In this document: positions 1 to 5,668 of the stretch, piece after piece
Numbering within the stretch: position 1 is the first letter of the stretch
Layout: each line of letters starts with the position of its first letter
NCBI GenBank assembly: GCA_021736615.1
Contig: JAIPFN010000036.1
Span: 1 to 6,904, forward strand
Direction of reading: 5' to 3'
Origin: Phycisphaerae bacterium
GTDB lineage: Bacteria; Planctomycetota; Phycisphaerae; Sedimentisphaerales; Anaerohalosphaeraceae
DNA length: 6,904 nucleotides
The notes under the pieces: generated by a model
Database searches by the model: none
What the model was told of the DNA's origin: nothing
Seen by the model: only the letters and a program-made list of their open reading frames with translations
Program-made: the position numbers and the translations under genes

Positions 1-145
1 AGGCATCGGACATTTCCATTACCGTCTGCGGACGAAATGCGTTGCGAACCTCGGGCCGGTTGATCGTTATCTTGGCAATGCCTTCAAATTTTTCGTATTT
101 TATATCTTCGAAGGTTCCGGCTTTTTGCCAGTTTATGTTTGTCAT
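1..145 (-). CDS. menB: 1,4-dihydroxy-2-naphthoyl-CoA synthase (MenB), N-terminal part, cut by window edge
   Basis: Only the first 48 codons are visible; the gene continues past the left edge. The protein begins [19 protein letters not shown] and continues into [15 protein letters not shown], which is the N-terminal strand and the R-P-x-x-R-N-A-F motif typical of MenB within the crotonase (enoyl-CoA hydratase) superfamily. MenB cyclises o-succinylbenzoyl-CoA to 1,4-dihydroxy-2-naphthoyl-CoA in the cytoplasm during menaquinone synthesis. The start is supported by a good Shine-Dalgarno sequence, AAGGAG on the minus strand at 155-160, nine bases before the ATG. It is the fourth visible gene of the hisA-menF-menD-menB run, which strengthens the call over a generic enoyl-CoA hydratase. 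The oxyanion-hole and catalytic residues lie outside the window, so activity cannot be judged. Confidence 0.9.
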   Translation of the reverse strand, partial: MTNINWQKAGTFEDIKYEKFEGIAKITINRPEVRNAFRPQTVMEMSDA

Positions 146-179
146 TTTGTTCTGCTCCTTTTAAGTATGTTATTAACCA

Positions 180-194
180 TCCGCCAAAGGCGGA
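180..194. repeat. Short perfect hairpin in the menD-menB gap
   Basis: TCCGCC-AAA-GGCGGA forms a perfect 6-bp G+C-rich stem with a 3-base loop, lying in the 83-bp gap between the menD stop and the menB start. On the transcribed (minus) strand it is not followed by a run of T, so it is not a canonical intrinsic terminator. It may act as an mRNA-processing or stability element, or be one copy of a small dispersed repeat. Just beside it, at 206-221, the unit CATGAAG(A/G)(G/A) occurs twice in tandem. No gene is visible in this gap. Confidence 0.5.
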
Positions 195-228
195 CACGTT
201 CCGGACATGAAGAGCATGAAGGAAAGAT

Positions 229-1980
229 TTATTTTTCCAGTGCTTCTATTATTTGCGTCTTAATATTTCGTCTTAGTTTAAGGTTTTCTTTTCTGTCTGT
301 GTTTACTTCTATTACTGCCGATACTGATTTATCTACTGCATCCTTATAAGCCTTTGTGAACGATGTTTTGTTTTGCGGGTTGCAGTAGTCTATGCAGAAT
401 GTTTCGCAGGCTCCTTTGAATTTGTGGTCGTGCGGGACTGCGAAATAATCTTCGAATATGTCTTCGGCCTGTGAGATTGACAGGAAATGGAATATTCCGC
501 CGCCGCGGTTGTTTATTACCACTACGATGACCGGTACGTCGAGCGTTTTTAAAACGGCTAGTGCGTTAATGTCGTGTATGAAGGCCATGTCGCCGATCAG
601 CAGGGTAGTCAGTAGTTTTTTGCCTGCCGCAAAACCCGAAGCCGTCGAGATGACCCCGTCGATGCCGCTTACTCCGCGGTTTGCGGTGACTGTTATGCCG
701 ATCCGTCCACTGACCGAATAAAGATCAACGTCGCGGATGGGCATGGAGCTTGACAGGACAAGCGAGGTGTTGTCGGGGATGATTTTTGAAAGCTGACGAG
801 CGATAAACGGTTCGTTCAATTTTTTTGTGCTCTCGATACTTCTTTCGATTATCACGTCTGCATGTATTCCTTTGCGGATATAGAACCCTGCGTAGTCGCC
901 CTCTTCATTGAGATGAATCCGGTCCAAGAGGCTTTCGCACGTGTCGGTGATGTCGCCTTTGAGATAGTCAGTGACGGCATGGATCGGGTCCTGCCGCTGC
1001 GGGGTATTGTTGATGATAATGTATTTACCGGGGCGGTTTTGATCGAGGAATTCGTCGACTCTCTTGGATGTTTTCCTGCCGCCGATATGCAGCACCAATG
1101 ACGGCGCGGCCTTTTTGTTGAACTCGTCGCTTAGCAATTGCTGATCGAAATATCTGATTATGTTTGTCGTGCAATCGGTCATCCTCAAGCCGGATGTAAT
1201 ATCGGAGTAAACCGGCCAACCTAGCATATTAATAATAGCCATGACTGCCTTGCGCTGGCTGTTAGATTCGAGTTTGCCGACAATAATTAAACCGCGTTCG
1301 GTTTTGGCAATATCTTTCGCGAGGCTATCGAGACTTTCAGAGTTTGCGACGACTTCCGGATATTCGTATTTTGTGAAAGGGGCTGCCGAATTGATCCAGT
1401 TTTTTATATTCTTTGTGTAGTCTCTGGGAGTCTGTGTGTCTGTCGGTTCGAGTGGTTTTCTGTATCTGCAATTGATATGCACCGGGCCTGGGTTGGAATA
1501 CCGGCTTCGAAAGACTGATTGGTCGATTGTTGACAGCAGCATTTCCGGCGGGATGTTTTCGTCCGGGCACGGCAGGTCGAATTGCCACCTGGTATAGGCA
1601 CCGAACATGTTGGGCTGGTTGATGGTCTGGTTTGCCGATGTTTCGATCAGTTCCGGCGGCCGGTCGGCGGTGAGGATGATCATCGGGATATTGTCGTTTG
1701 AGGCCTCTATTATCGCCGGATACAGATTTGCACACGCGGTGCCCGAGGTCGTGATGATCGCTGCCGGTTTGCCGGTTGCCCTTGCGTAACCGAGGGCGTG
1801 GAAGGCGGTGTTTCTTTCGTCATAGCAGATTATGCTTTTGGCGCTTTTGTTGCGGGCGACGGCTGCGGTCAGCGGGGCAGACCTGGAACCCGGCGAGATG
1901 CAGAAGTAGTCAACGCCGCAGCGGATGAGTTCTTCGACAATTAAATTCGCCCAGAATGTATTAAGATTTTCTTGTACCAT
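229..1980 (-). CDS. menD: 2-succinyl-5-enolpyruvyl-6-hydroxy-3-cyclohexene-1-carboxylate synthase (MenD)
   Basis: This 583-residue thiamine-diphosphate enzyme performs the first committed step of the classical menaquinone pathway: 2-oxoglutarate is decarboxylated and its succinyl-semialdehyde unit is added to isochorismate. The N-terminal Pyr domain has the SPGSRS motif (residues 29-34) and the cofactor-activating glutamate in YDERNTAF (E55). TADRPPEL (R107) and SANQTINQ (Q118) fall at the same numbers as the substrate-binding residues I recall for the E. coli enzyme. The C-terminal PP domain has SSMPIRD (R416), ANRGVSGIDG (434-442 region) and the ThDP/Mg motif GDMAF...INN (463-491). Length is slightly above the roughly 556 residues of E. 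coli. The start is preceded only by a weak GGA seven bases upstream, but the match in numbering supports it. It follows menF by 56 bp in the same direction. Confidence 0.97.
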   Translation of the reverse strand: MVQENLNTFWANLIVEELIRCGVDYFCISPGSRSAPLTAAVARNKSAKSIICYDERNTAFHALGYARATGKPAAIITTSGTACANLYPAIIEASNDNIPMIILTADRPPELIETSANQTINQPNMFGAYTRWQFDLPCPDENIPPEMLLSTIDQSVFRSRYSNPGPVHINCRYRKPLEPTDTQTPRDYTKNIKNWINSAAPFTKYEYPEVVANSESLDSLAKDIAKTERGLIIVGKLESNSQRKAVMAIINMLGWPVYSDITSGLRMTDCTTNIIRYFDQQLLSDEFNKKAAPSLVLHIGGRKTSKRVDEFLDQNRPGKYIIINNTPQRQDPIHAVTDYLKGDITDTCESLLDRIHLNEEGDYAGFYIRKGIHADVIIERSIESTKKLNEPFIARQLSKIIPDNTSLVLSSSMPIRDVDLYSVSGRIGITVTANRGVSGIDGVISTASGFAAGKKLLTTLLIGDMAFIHDINALAVLKTLDVPVIVVVINNRGGGIFHFLSISQAEDIFEDYFAVPHDHKFKGACETFCIDYCNPQNKTSFTKAYKDAVDKSVSAVIEVNTDRKENLKLRRNIKTQIIEALEK

Positions 1981-2014
1981 TTTACTATCCAGACAAAACT
2001 GTAAAGTTAGATCG

Positions 2015-2030
2015 GAGAGCTTGCGCTCTC
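2015..2030. repeat. Hairpin between menF and menD
   Basis: GAGAGC-TTGC-GCTCTC is a perfect 6-bp stem with a 4-base loop, sitting 6 bases after the menF stop and 34 bases before the menD start. On the minus strand, the direction of the operon, the hairpin is followed by CGATCTAACTTT, which lacks a proper U-tract. A short T run follows it only on the plus strand, where no gene needs terminating. Likely roles are mRNA stability, partial attenuation or processing between the cistrons; this is inference. Confidence 0.5.
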
Positions 2031-2036
2031 GCGCTT

Positions 2037-3410
2037 TTATTTAATTACGTCGAGAAACTGTTTTATTTTGTTTTGTATTTCCTGCCATTCCTGTTCAGGA
2101 TTTGACGATTTTACAATACCTGCGCCGGCAAATAAAGAGATTTGTTTTTGCCGGATAAGTGCAGAGCGGATGGCTACTGCGAAATTGGCCGAGCCCTTGG
2201 CGATCCAGCCGACCGGGCCGGCGAACCAGCCGCGGGAGAACGACTCGTATTTGCGTATCTCGCGGATTGCCGCCTTTGATGGGTAACCGTTTACCGCGGC
2301 AGTCGGGTGAAGCGATCTTATGATGTCGCATACTGAAACGCCGTCTTTTAACTGGCCGTTGAAGCTGCTGCTAAAGTGCTGCAGGTAAGACAGTGAGACA
2401 ACTTGACGTCGGGCGGCAATTTCTACGCTGCCGCAAATTTCTGCGAGAGATTCGTTGACGTTATCAAAAACATAATCATGTTCAAGCTGTTCTTTCTCGG
2501 ACTCGACGAGTTGTTTGTGGTATTTTTTTTGCTCGGCTGCGTCGGTTCCTTTTAGCCGCGTACCGGCGATGGCTTCGCTGTAAATGTTTTTTCCGCGTAA
2601 ACTGAACAGACATTCCGGAGTGCTTCCTATAAAAGCGTTTCCCTCTTCGAATTGAAAGCAGAAGTTGTATGTCATTACATTTTTACTTTTTAGTCGCCGG
2701 AGTATTTCGACCGGCCTTACGGGTATTGAAGTTTGCAGTTCCAACTTTCGGGCAAGGACGACCTTTTGGATATGCGTGTCTCCAAGGTCGCTTATTACCT
2801 GTTTGACATTTTCGTCCCACTGTTTTTTGTCGGGACAGTCGGTTTGCTTTGTGATTGTGTATTGGTCTACAGACACAGGGCTATCGTTTTCAAGATTAAC
2901 ATGCGCGATGGCTTTTCGGAATTTTTCTATTAGGCCGGAAATGTTTTCGTCACCGGTAAGTTCTGCGTTGTATGCGAAAAGAGTTTTATTGTTTTCTGTT
3001 CGAAGTTCAAATTGCGGTACTGTAAATCTATATCTGCCGAATGTCTCCCATCCGTCCACTGGCTCAACTTCGGGATCAAAACATATTCCGCCGAAGTACT
3101 TAATGGCCGGTTGGGATAACTCCAGATCGCTGTCGATTGCCATTAGTGCTTCTTCAAGGTTTTTGGAGTTTTGCTCTGTCAATGATTTCGCAGAACCAAT
3201 TGCGGAAACCTGGAAAGGCTTGTCTCTGTCAGAAAAATAGATTTTCTGCTGGCAGCTTTGCCGGCTTAGCCAGTCAAGCGGTGAGATATTTTCCAATTCT
3301 GTCTCGAATCGGTTCAGACCCTCGGTAAGGTATGGCAGGGACTTTTCGATTTGCTCGATAACTGCCCGGGTCACTGTTTCTTTTAAACTGGTTTTGGTGC
3401 TTTCATTCAT
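2037..3410 (-). CDS. menF: Isochorismate synthase (MenF/EntC type)
   Basis: This 457-residue cytoplasmic enzyme converts chorismate to isochorismate, feeding MenD directly downstream. The C-terminal half is the chorismate-binding fold shared with anthranilate and aminodeoxychorismate synthases. Visible motifs are KVVLARK (general-base lysine at 216), IGSTPECLF (general-acid glutamate at 266), YSEAIAGTRLKG (277-288), SEKEQLEHD (304-312), LHPTAAVNGYP (367-377), GWFAGPVGW (394-402), FAGAGIV (427-433) and EQEWQEIQNK (439-448). SEAIAGTR and EWQEI supply the glutamates expected to bind Mg2+. The lysine general base separates isochorismate synthase from anthranilate synthase, and the men neighbours argue for MenF over a siderophore EntC. 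No Shine-Dalgarno is visible in the 12-base gap after hisA, so translation is probably coupled to hisA. The N-terminal third is poorly conserved, as is usual for the family. Confidence 0.95.
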   Translation of the reverse strand: MNESTKTSLKETVTRAVIEQIEKSLPYLTEGLNRFETELENISPLDWLSRQSCQQKIYFSDRDKPFQVSAIGSAKSLTEQNSKNLEEALMAIDSDLELSQPAIKYFGGICFDPEVEPVDGWETFGRYRFTVPQFELRTENNKTLFAYNAELTGDENISGLIEKFRKAIAHVNLENDSPVSVDQYTITKQTDCPDKKQWDENVKQVISDLGDTHIQKVVLARKLELQTSIPVRPVEILRRLKSKNVMTYNFCFQFEEGNAFIGSTPECLFSLRGKNIYSEAIAGTRLKGTDAAEQKKYHKQLVESEKEQLEHDYVFDNVNESLAEICGSVEIAARRQVVSLSYLQHFSSSFNGQLKDGVSVCDIIRSLHPTAAVNGYPSKAAIREIRKYESFSRGWFAGPVGWIAKGSANFAVAIRSALIRQKQISLFAGAGIVKSSNPEQEWQEIQNKIKQFLDVIK

Positions 3411-3422
3411 AGCAACAATAAA

Positions 3423-4145
3423 CTAACCCGTCTTTTCCGCTTCGATGGCGTCTTTGAGGTCGAGTTTCCCTTCGTAAAGCGCACGCCCGATTATCGCACC
3501 GCTGACTCCGGCTTTTTTCAGATTGACGATGTCTTCGGTGCTGGTTACGCCGCCGGCTGCGATGATCGGAATATTGAAAGCGTCGACGAGCCCCTTTGTC
3601 CGCTCCAGGTTCGGGCCTGCGAGCATGCCGTCCTTGGAGATGTCGGTGTAGATTATAGCGGCTATGGGGAGGTTGACGGCTTTGGCCGCGAAATCACTAA
3701 GTTGGTCAGAGCCGCTCTTTGTCCATCCGTCTACGGAAATCGCTGCACCGCGAGCATCCAGACCAAGTGCGAGTTTGCCGGGGAATTTGGCGGCCATTTC
3801 GGAGAACCAGTCAAAGCGGTTGACAGCGCTTGTTCCGATTATCAGGCGGTCGATGCCGATGTCGACGTATTTTTGTATTGTCTCTTCGTCGCGAATGCCC
3901 CCGCCTACTTCGATCTTAAGACCGGTATGGGCGTCAGCGATAGCTTTGACGGATTCTATATTAATAGGCGATCCGGCTTTTGCGCCGTCGAGGTCGACGA
4001 TGTGGAGCCAGTCGGAGCCTGCCTGTCTGAACTCCAGTGCCTGTGCGACGGGGTCGTCCTTATAAGTGATCTGTTTGTCGTACTCGCCCTGGATAAGGCG
4101 TACACACTTTCCGCCGATCAAATCTATAGCCGGTAAAATATCCAT
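3423..4145 (-). CDS. hisA: Phosphoribosylformimino-5-aminoimidazole carboxamide ribotide isomerase (HisA)
   Basis: HisA is a (beta/alpha)8-barrel isomerase that converts ProFAR to PRFAR, the fourth step of histidine synthesis, in the cytoplasm. The 240-residue product opens with MDILPAIDLIGGKCVRLIQG, placing the catalytic-base aspartate at D8. The second catalytic aspartate is D130 in LALGLDARG. Phosphate-binding loops are VGGGIR (80-85) and IAAGGV with IIGRALYEG (195-226). YTDISKDGM (166-174) is also typical. The segment around W141 (VDGWTKSG) looks like ordinary HisA rather than bifunctional PriA. The frame stays open upstream to an ATG at 4319, but I chose 4145 because GGAG lies nine bases before it, the family begins here, and the extra 58 residues resemble no HisA. 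It is the first gene of the hisA-menF-menD-menB run, an unusual pathway mix. Confidence 0.96.
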   Translation of the reverse strand: MDILPAIDLIGGKCVRLIQGEYDKQITYKDDPVAQALEFRQAGSDWLHIVDLDGAKAGSPINIESVKAIADAHTGLKIEVGGGIRDEETIQKYVDIGIDRLIIGTSAVNRFDWFSEMAAKFPGKLALGLDARGAAISVDGWTKSGSDQLSDFAAKAVNLPIAAIIYTDISKDGMLAGPNLERTKGLVDAFNIPIIAAGGVTSTEDIVNLKKAGVSGAIIGRALYEGKLDLKDAIEAEKTG

Positions 4146-4154
4146 TTTGGCAAT

Positions 4155-4158
4155 CTCC
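4155..4158 (-). promoter_or_regulatory. Shine-Dalgarno site that fixes the hisA start
   Basis: GGAG on the minus strand, nine bases before the ATG at 4145, selects this codon over the in-frame ATGs at 4166 and 4319. Confidence 0.75.
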
Positions 4159-4193
4159 GCATACATAATAAATAACCGTAATATCAGTATGAA

Positions 4194-4222
4194 ATTGTAG
4201 ATTGCGGGCGCGGAAAAAGCAA
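4194..4222 (-). promoter_or_regulatory. Sigma70-like promoter for the hisA-men operon
   Basis: Read on the minus strand, TTGCTT (4217-4222) is followed by exactly 17 bases and then TACAAT (4194-4199). The -10 matches TATAAT in five of six positions; the -35 matches TTGACA in three, including the key TTG. Transcription would begin near 4187, giving a leader of about 42 bases that contains the hisA Shine-Dalgarno. No other clear promoter was seen before menF, menD or menB, so this one probably drives the whole run. Such matches can arise by chance in AT-rich DNA. Confidence 0.55.
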
Positions 4223-4320
4223 TGTTTATTATTGCGGATTTGTTTTTGGATGCCTGGAGGGTATGTTGGGGCGTACCGGTGAGCCATACAGTGTTTTGCC
4301 AGAGAAAGCAAGGAATCACA

Positions 4321-4337
4321 GAATTAATCGATAATTC
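4321..4337. promoter_or_regulatory. Hyphenated palindrome in the divergent control region (candidate operator)
   Basis: GAATTA-ATCGA-TAATTC is a perfect 6-bp inverted repeat with a 5-base spacer (17 bases). It lies between the two divergent promoters, about 100 bp upstream of the hisA -35 and 24 bp upstream of the plus-strand -35. The size and symmetry would suit a dimeric regulator, but the sequence is AT-rich and chance is possible. No regulator gene is visible in the window. Confidence 0.3.
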
Positions 4338-4360
4338 ACATTTAAAAAAGATATTTCTTC

Positions 4361-4389
4361 TTGAAAGAATTTAATTTCGACGATAGACT
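4361..4389 (+). promoter_or_regulatory. Sigma70-like promoter for the two-helix membrane protein gene
   Basis: TTGAAA (4361-4366; five of six to TTGACA), a 17-base spacer, then TAGACT (4384-4389; four of six to TATAAT). Transcription would start near 4396 and give a leader of about 27 bases before the ATG at 4423. It faces away from the hisA promoter, so the 277-bp region from 4146 to 4422 is a divergent promoter region. Confidence 0.5.
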
Positions 4390-4422
4390 CACATCCGGTA
4401 ATCTTTTTTAATTGGATAAATT

Positions 4423-5124
4423 ATGGCTAACTGTAATCTGGACTCTCAAAAGATTCTCAAGACGATCAATCTCCTGCAGAAACGTATCGAAGAACGTTTT
4501 GGCGGATCAAGCCTATCTATGGTTTGCCGTGACCTTTCGGAAGTAGCCAGAGACAGCGATGAGACGATCGCCCACATACATAAAAACAGGCTCGGTTACC
4601 GCATAGGTGTTTTAATCTTCGTCGGGGCAGTACTTGGCTGTTCAGTATTTGGGTTTAGCGGGCTTCGCACAAGCAACCAGGAAATGACGGTAGTATTGCT
4701 GCTTCAGGTACTCGATGCTGTTTTCAACATTGTTATACTGGTTGGCGGTGCGATAATTTTTCTGGTCTCTATAGAAAACCGAACCAAACGAAGCCGTGTT
4801 ATAAAAGCAATCAACACCCTGCGATGCCTTGCCCATGTGATCGATTCTCATCAACTCACCAAAGATCCCAGCTACCTGGACCAGTCAGTAATCCAGACAA
4901 CCCACTCGCCCCGGCGGAACATGACAGCCTTTGAACTTGGCAGGTACCTTGACTACTGCTCTGAGATGCTTTCGCTGGTGAGCAAGGTCGGTTTTTTGTA
5001 TGTGCAAGACTACAACGACCCGGTCGCAACAGAATTGGAACGGGATCTGGAAGAAATGACCAACGGTTTAAGCAGGAAAATCTGGCAAAAAATTATGATC
5101 ATCCAGAATGAGCGGAAAGCGTAA
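4423..5124 (+). CDS. Uncharacterised two-helix membrane protein
   Basis: The function is not recognised. The 233-residue product has no signal peptide. Residues 1-58 are soluble and helical-looking, with a heptad-like stretch around ILKTINLLQKRIEERF (11-26). Two hydrophobic segments follow, about 59-80 and 90-117, joined by a short loop. Basic residues before the first (HKNR, R60) and after the second (NRTKRSR, 119-125) place both ends in the cytoplasm. The C-terminal domain starts with AINTLRCLAHVIDSHQLTKD (129-148), a stretch that looks conserved and may be its functional core; I have a vague memory of similar IDxHQLTKDP motifs in uncharacterised membrane proteins of other bacteria, but cannot name a family. 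The rest is helical and charged (ERDLEEM). The ATG has only a weak GGA eight bases upstream. It diverges from the hisA-men operon and shows no obvious link to menaquinone synthesis. Confidence 0.85.
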   Translation: MANCNLDSQKILKTINLLQKRIEERFGGSSLSMVCRDLSEVARDSDETIAHIHKNRLGYRIGVLIFVGAVLGCSVFGFSGLRTSNQEMTVVLLLQVLDAVFNIVILVGGAIIFLVSIENRTKRSRVIKAINTLRCLAHVIDSHQLTKDPSYLDQSVIQTTHSPRRNMTAFELGRYLDYCSEMLSLVSKVGFLYVQDYNDPVATELERDLEEMTNGLSRKIWQKIMIIQNERKA

Positions 5125-5125
5125 T

Positions 5126-5160
5126 ACGGACAGCGTACAACGTACAGTGGGCAACGGACA
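5126..5160. repeat. Five tandem degenerate heptamers (RYGKRCA)
   Basis: Directly after the stop codon at 5122-5124 come five consecutive 7-base units: ACGGACA, GCGTACA, ACGTACA, GTGGGCA, ACGGACA. All fit RYGKRCA, and the first and last are identical. The array then decays (TCGCAAG). A 7-base period does not keep reading frame unless three units are read together, so this is a non-coding repeat, comparable in style (not sequence) to the short tandem heptamers in intergenic DNA of some cyanobacteria and other bacteria. Confidence 0.65.
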
Positions 5161-5465
5161 TCGCAAGGCCAAAAGTAATTCCAACGCATTAATCCGGTAG
5201 AAACAATTCTTCGATAAATTTTACGAATTTTATCAATTCCTCTTTTTTTGCAGAAAAAATCCAGCACTTACTTTCGCTTCTGCGTATAACTATCAAACAT
5301 TGAACAAATTCAAAAACATCAATCGAAAAAACAATTTGAATTAGACAGAACACTCCGGTCATCACGACGGAGGAGGAAAAACAAGACGAGGATGAAAAGA
5401 CAATTACAGAAAACTGCATCAATGACAAATGTGATTATTTAATCATCCTGTCTTACAAGATCAGA

Positions 5466-5520
5466 CGCCGCGCCGAAACCGCATGGGGAGAATTCTGGTA
5501 AATATGGTTTCGCAGCGGCG
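5466..5520. repeat. Large imperfect inverted repeat with 25-base loop
   Basis: The arms 5466-5480 (CGCCGCGCCGAAACC) and 5506-5520 (GGTTTCGCAGCGGCG) pair at 13 of 15 positions: six outer pairs, a 2x2 internal loop (G-A, C-C), then seven inner pairs. The 25-base loop contains the self-complementary AGAATTCT. G+C-rich arms stand out in an otherwise AT-rich spacer. No T-run follows on the plus strand, so it is not an intrinsic terminator for the upstream gene. It could be a structured leader RNA of the secreted-protein gene about 150 bases downstream, a protein-binding site or a small mobile-element relic. Confidence 0.55.
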
Positions 5521-5656
5521 AGAAAAAAGGCTAAAGCACGGAAGCCTGATCGCCATAAACGTAGAACGGAAAAAGTAATTCAACAATCAAGCACAAAATC
5601 AAATTAACAAAATTAACTAAATGTTTCAAAGAAGAGGTTTAACTCAAAAAATCTTT

Positions 5657-5662
5657 AGGAGG
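5657..5662 (+). promoter_or_regulatory. Strong Shine-Dalgarno site that fixes the start of the secreted protein
   Basis: AGGAGG is followed by six bases (ATTATC) and the ATG at 5669. The in-frame ATG at 5621 has no such site, and starting there would put basic, non-conserved residues in front of a complete signal peptide. Confidence 0.9.
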
Positions 5663-5668
5663 ATTATC

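Larger units (their letters stand above)
5161..5668. other. Gene-poor stretch with no convincing complete gene
   Basis: About 500 bases between the two plus-strand genes. Minus-strand ATG frames here (5010-5267 and 5189-5428) are rich in Cys/Ser/Phe, resemble no family and lack good ribosome sites. Two plus-strand frames are open but lack ATG, GTG or TTG: 5340-5501 (acidic, ending AETAWGEFW) and 5443-5607 (ending in a strongly basic tail with KAKARKPDRHKRR). They overlap in different frames, as a decayed, frameshifted gene might, but no family is recognisable. A weak AT-rich stem (5213-5234, one bulged base) followed eight bases later by seven T (5243-5249) might end transcription of the preceding gene. 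A large inverted repeat at 5466-5520 is listed separately. I saw no convincing promoter for the downstream gene. Confidence 0.6.

Noticed and set aside
125..349. Plus-strand 74-residue frame antisense to the menB start and menD end
   Set aside because: It overlaps two well-supported genes on the other strand and has no family features.
4146..4319. N-terminal extension of hisA to the ATG at 4319
   Set aside because: The extra 58 residues look non-coding and overlap the best promoter; the family begins at MDILPAIDLIGG with a Shine-Dalgarno site in front.
5189..5428. 79-residue minus-strand open frame
   Set aside because: Low-complexity Ser/Phe/Val composition, no ribosome site and no family resemblance; treated as chance in AT-rich spacer.
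5392..5442. 16-codon plus-strand frame after a GGAGGAGG purine run
   Set aside because: The purine run is about 15 bases from the ATG, too far for a normal ribosome site, and the peptide resembles nothing known.
5521..5580. Possible cyclic-di-GMP (GEMM-type) riboswitch suggested by AAAGGCTAAAGCACGGAAGCC
   Set aside because: Only a loose resemblance in short purine-rich words; the required paired arms, GAAA tetraloop and its receptor are not present.
5621..5668. Upstream start of the secreted protein (16 extra residues)
   Set aside because: No ribosome site before 5621, whereas AGGAGG stands six bases before 5669 and a complete signal peptide starts there.
5560..5668. Sigma54-type promoter upstream of the PEP-CTERM-like gene
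   Set aside because: Some PEP-CTERM genes elsewhere have such promoters, but no TGGCAC-N5-TTGC-like pair was found here.
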